In this document: positions 30,391-32,516 of the stretch, in pieces
Layout of the letters: each line of letters opens with the position of its first letter
Position numbering within the stretch: position 1 is the stretch's first letter
NCBI GenBank assembly: GCA_024640705.1
Contig: JAHEEJ010000005.1
Coordinates: 1-32,516, forward strand
Origin: Deltaproteobacteria bacterium
GTDB lineage: Bacteria; Myxococcota_A; UBA9160; SMWR01
Reading direction: 5' to 3'
Length of the DNA stretch: 32,516 nt
Translations under genes and position numbers: made by a program
The notes under the pieces: generated by a model
The model's database searches: none
The model's input: the letters and a program-made list of their open reading frames with translations, nothing else
What the model was told of the DNA's origin: nothing

Positions 30391-31602
30391 ATCAGCAATC
30401 CGACCGGAACAGAGCCGACCGGCACCAGTCCGCGGGACTACGGGTCGGACGTCCACGTGCAGCACGTGGACGGCCGCGAATTTTTGATCGTGGGCACGGC
30501 GCATATCTCGCGGGAGTCGGCGGATCTCGTTCGCGAAGTGATCGAGGGAGAGCGACCCGATTGCGTTTGCGTCGAACTCGACGCGCAACGCTATGAAGCC
30601 CTTTCGCAGAAGCGCAAGTTCCAGGAACTCGACATCCGGCAGGTGATTCGCAAGAAGCAACTCTCCGCGTTGCTCGCCAACCTGCTGCTCGCGTCGTACC
30701 AGAAGAAGCTCGGCGGTGTGCTCGGCATCCTTCCGGGGACCGAGCTGCTCGAGGCCACCCAGGTCGCCAAGGAAAACGGCATTCCGATCGCGCTGTGTGA
30801 CCGCAACGTGAGCGTCACGTTGCGCCGCGCCTGGGCGTCGATGGGTTTCTTCAAGAAGACCGCGCTGGCCGGCAACCTGATGGTGAGCATCTTCGAGCGG
30901 CCCGAAGTCAGCGAAGACGATCTGCGTCGACTGCGCGACCAGGATGTTCTCTCGGAACTGATGCGCGAACTCGGTGAGGCGATGCCGAACCTCAAGTCCG
31001 CGCTGATCGACGAGCGCGATGTCTACCTCGCCCAGCGCATGCGTGAGGCCGAAGGGGATCGCATCGTCGCCGTGGTGGGGGCCGGTCACGTCGCCGGAAT
31101 CTGCGAGGCGTTGGCGGCAACCCGCGATGTCGACCTCTCCGAGATCGACACGATTCCGCCCATCTCCCCGATCTGGAAGGTGGTGGGATGGGGAATCCCA
31201 GCGCTGATCCTCGCATCGCTGGTCTATATCGGCGTGAGCCAGGGTGCGGCCGTCGCGGGGCAGAACCTGCTCTACTGGATCATTGCGAACGGTGTGCCGA
31301 GCGCGATCGGGGCGCTGATCGCATTCGCGCATCCGATCACGACGGTGGCCGCGTTCTTCGTGGCCCCCGTGACGAGCCTGACCCCGGTAATCGGCGCCGG
31401 CTATGTCTGCGCGTTTCTCCAGGCGTATTTTCAACCGCCAAAGGTTCGCGAATTCGAGACCCTCGCCGACGACGTCGGCAAACCCCGCGAGTGGTGGCGC
31501 AACCGGATGCTGCGCGTGCTGTTGGTGTTCATCTTCACCACCATCGGCAGCATCATCGGCACCTACGTGGGCGGTTACGAGATCGTCTCGAATCTCTTCT
31601 GA
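30391..31602 (+). CDS. TraB/PrgY-family membrane protein
   Basis: About 403 residues if translation begins at 30391. The N-terminal TraB domain has FLIVGTAHISRESADLVREVI, then DCVCVELDAQRYEAL, and IVAVVGAGHVAGI near 225-238, with its GTAH and GAGH motifs. The C-terminal third has four or more transmembrane helices (WGIPALILASLVYIGVS, VPSAIGALIAFAHPITTVAAFFV, MLRVLLVFIFTTIGSIIGTYVGG). The family includes the pheromone-inhibition protein PrgY and many uncharacterised bacterial and archaeal members. No ATG, GTG or TTG lies between the nfuA stop and GTG 30457, while a GAGGA (30380-30384) sits 6 nt before ATC 30391. The longer frame keeps the SDVHVQHVDG strand seen in homologues. Confidence 0.88.
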   Translation: MSNPTGTEPTGTSPRDYGSDVHVQHVDGREFLIVGTAHISRESADLVREVIEGERPDCVCVELDAQRYEALSQKRKFQELDIRQVIRKKQLSALLANLLLASYQKKLGGVLGILPGTELLEATQVAKENGIPIALCDRNVSVTLRRAWASMGFFKKTALAGNLMVSIFERPEVSEDDLRRLRDQDVLSELMRELGEAMPNLKSALIDERDVYLAQRMREAEGDRIVAVVGAGHVAGICEALAATRDVDLSEIDTIPPISPIWKVVGWGIPALILASLVYIGVSQGAAVAGQNLLYWIIANGVPSAIGALIAFAHPITTVAAFFVAPVTSLTPVIGAGYVCAFLQAYFQPPKVREFETLADDVGKPREWWRNRMLRVLLVFIFTTIGSIIGTYVGGYEIVSNLF

Positions 31603-31681
31603 GTGGCCCCGCGCAGGCAGCATCCAACTCAGCGCTCTTCGCGTCGAAGACGCGCGGAAGCTGCATCGGATTCTGGCGGTT

Positions 31682-32344
31682 TCAGTCGCCTGTTTTGCCG
31701 TGCGCGCGATTGATTTCGCTGACCAGAAGCTCGGCCCAGTGATCCAGCAGCCTACGGGCGTCATCCGAATTGGTGCTGAACGAAGTGACCTCGACGCCCC
31801 CAATGTGGTTGACCTGTCTGCGATCGACCGCGCGAGCGAGGATTTCACTGGATTCGGAGTCGTAGAGTTCCACGTAGAGCGTCACGCTGCCGGCGGACGC
31901 CGTGAACGTCATGGAACTCGGGTCCGACTGGGTGTCTGGTGCGGTGATTTCGAGATCGATTAGAGCGGGGCGGACGAGCAGTACGTTCTTGCCCGGCGCC
32001 GTGGCGATTGGATAACTGTTCCTGATGAGTTTCTGGGTCAATATCGTGCGAAACCCTGTGGCGAGCCAGCTTCTGACCTGATTCATGTCGGATCTGCGCA
32101 GGTCGGGATGGTTCAGCTGCCAGCCCTTCTTGAACGCCACGTAACAGTCGAGCACGCCGATCATGCTGTATTGGCTGAAGTCTTCACCCGGCTTGATCCA
32201 GACGCGCTCCATTTTCGAATTGGGAACGAGCTGAAGTCCGTCGTGCGTCATCTCGGGTGCGGTTTTCCCAGTTGCACACGCACTGCAGAGCACGGCTGCG
32301 AATCCGGCAGCCAGGATCGTTCGAAGTCTCGATTCAGTGTTCAT
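31682..32344 (-). CDS. DUF3313-like lipoprotein, copy A
   Basis: 220 residues from the ATG at 32344; a GAGGA overlapping the upstream gene's stop codon serves as ribosome binding site. A lipoprotein-type signal ends near Cys23 (LCSACATG; an imperfect lipobox, with Cys20 as an alternative). The mature part (NSKMERVWIKPGEDFSQY, VRSWLATGFRTILTQKLIRN, VLLVRPALIDLEITAPD, ASAGSVTLYVELYDSESSEILARAVDRRQ, ARRLLDHWAELLVSEI) matches the DUF3313 pattern of periplasmic beta-sandwich lipoproteins of unknown function. It lies 9 nt after a paralogous gene (copy B), so the pair is a tandem duplication in one operon. Converges with the TraB-family gene. Confidence 0.82.
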   Translation of the reverse strand: MNTESRLRTILAAGFAAVLCSACATGKTAPEMTHDGLQLVPNSKMERVWIKPGEDFSQYSMIGVLDCYVAFKKGWQLNHPDLRRSDMNQVRSWLATGFRTILTQKLIRNSYPIATAPGKNVLLVRPALIDLEITAPDTQSDPSSMTFTASAGSVTLYVELYDSESSEILARAVDRRQVNHIGGVEVTSFSTNSDDARRLLDHWAELLVSEINRAHGKTGD

Positions 32345-32353
32345 TGGGCGTCC

Positions 32354-32516
32354 TCAACTGCCTTGCTTGCCGTGGATTTCGTCGAGCTTTGTGATGAGCA
32401 GATCCGCCCAGCGTTTCAACAGTCTTCGGGCAGCATCCGTGTTGGTGCCGCGAGTCGTCCACGTAACGTTTCCGACGTTGCGGGCGTTTCTTCGATCGAT
32501 GGCGCGTGCGAGGATT
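32354..32516 (-). CDS. DUF3313-like lipoprotein, copy B (C-terminal 53 residues, cut by window edge)
   Basis: The minus strand from 32515 reads ILARAIDRRNARNVGNVTWT and on to a stop at 32354-32356, ending DEIHGKQGS. This is clearly paralogous to the last 53 residues of copy A: ILARAVDRR, TN-DARRLL--WA-LL and HGK align without gaps. The 5' end lies outside the window. Its TGA overlaps the GAGGA that serves copy A, implying translational coupling. Confidence 0.85.
   Translation of the reverse strand, partial: ILARAIDRRNARNVGNVTWTTRGTNTDAARRLLKRWADLLITKLDEIHGKQGS

Noticed and set aside
1-32516. CRISPR array, prophage, transposase or integrase
   Set aside because: No regularly spaced direct repeats and no recombinase or phage structural genes were seen; the repeated palindromes are not accompanied by a transposase in the window.

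Overview
The window is GC-rich bacterial chromosome, densely packed with genes on both strands. It looks like a diderm (Gram-negative-type) organism: there are outer-membrane and lipid-transport proteins (TamB, an MlaA-type lipoprotein, MlaE/F/D), many lipobox signal peptides, a Tat-exported MsrP with its MsrQ partner, and NfuA. The composition, the J-protein, the SpoIIE-type phosphatase and the steroid or phenylacetyl-CoA oxygenase-type reductase would suit a deltaproteobacterial-grade lineage (Myxococcota, Desulfobacterota or Binatota-like). That placement is inference from gene content; no rRNA or tRNA gene is present to anchor it.

Layout, left to right. 1-2539: the 3' end of a tamB-like gene faces a small secreted protein. 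2906-4807: an unusual single polypeptide joining an MlaA/VacJ lipoprotein to an alpha/beta hydrolase. 4965-6656: fhs with a recognisable promoter. 6672-8316: a YhbY RNA-binding protein followed by an HEXXH lipoprotein. 8534-9782: a CBS-pair protein and a GNAT acetyltransferase. 9817-11630: an E2-type acyltransferase fold lacking the usual catalytic His, overlapping by 1 nt with a zinc-finger-less DnaJ/CbpA-like protein. 11784-13149: a tiny secreted protein, a gene-poor gap and a TetR regulator. 13303-15071: an M20 amidohydrolase translationally coupled to a gamma-carbonic-anhydrase-like protein. 15199-18648: a quinone oxidoreductase, a secreted YwqK/MORN-like repeat protein, a lysine-rich DNA-binding-like protein, a ZIP transporter and a 3D-domain protein. 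18837-21301: an SDR, an FAD/[2Fe-2S] reductase and a PPOX flavoprotein. 21376-22301: a membrane protein and palindrome-rich non-coding DNA.

22302-27574 is the most striking part. It is a compact minus-strand operon in which a GAF-PP2C phosphatase, an RsbW-type kinase and a STAS protein (a full partner-switching cassette) run directly into MlaE, MlaF, MlaD and a PqiC-like lipoprotein. The STAS protein sits where MlaB would be expected, so phospho-control of a lipid ABC transporter is a concrete hypothesis.

27655-32516 holds a small conserved-looking protein, msrP-msrQ, nfuA, a TraB-family membrane protein with a problematic start codon, and two tandem paralogous DUF3313-like lipoproteins, the second cut by the window edge.

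A second notable signal is a 79-nt perfect palindrome (29-nt arms, 21-nt loop) present twice, at 13193-13271 and 22004-22082. The two copies differ at four stem positions, and all four changes are compensated in the opposite arm.
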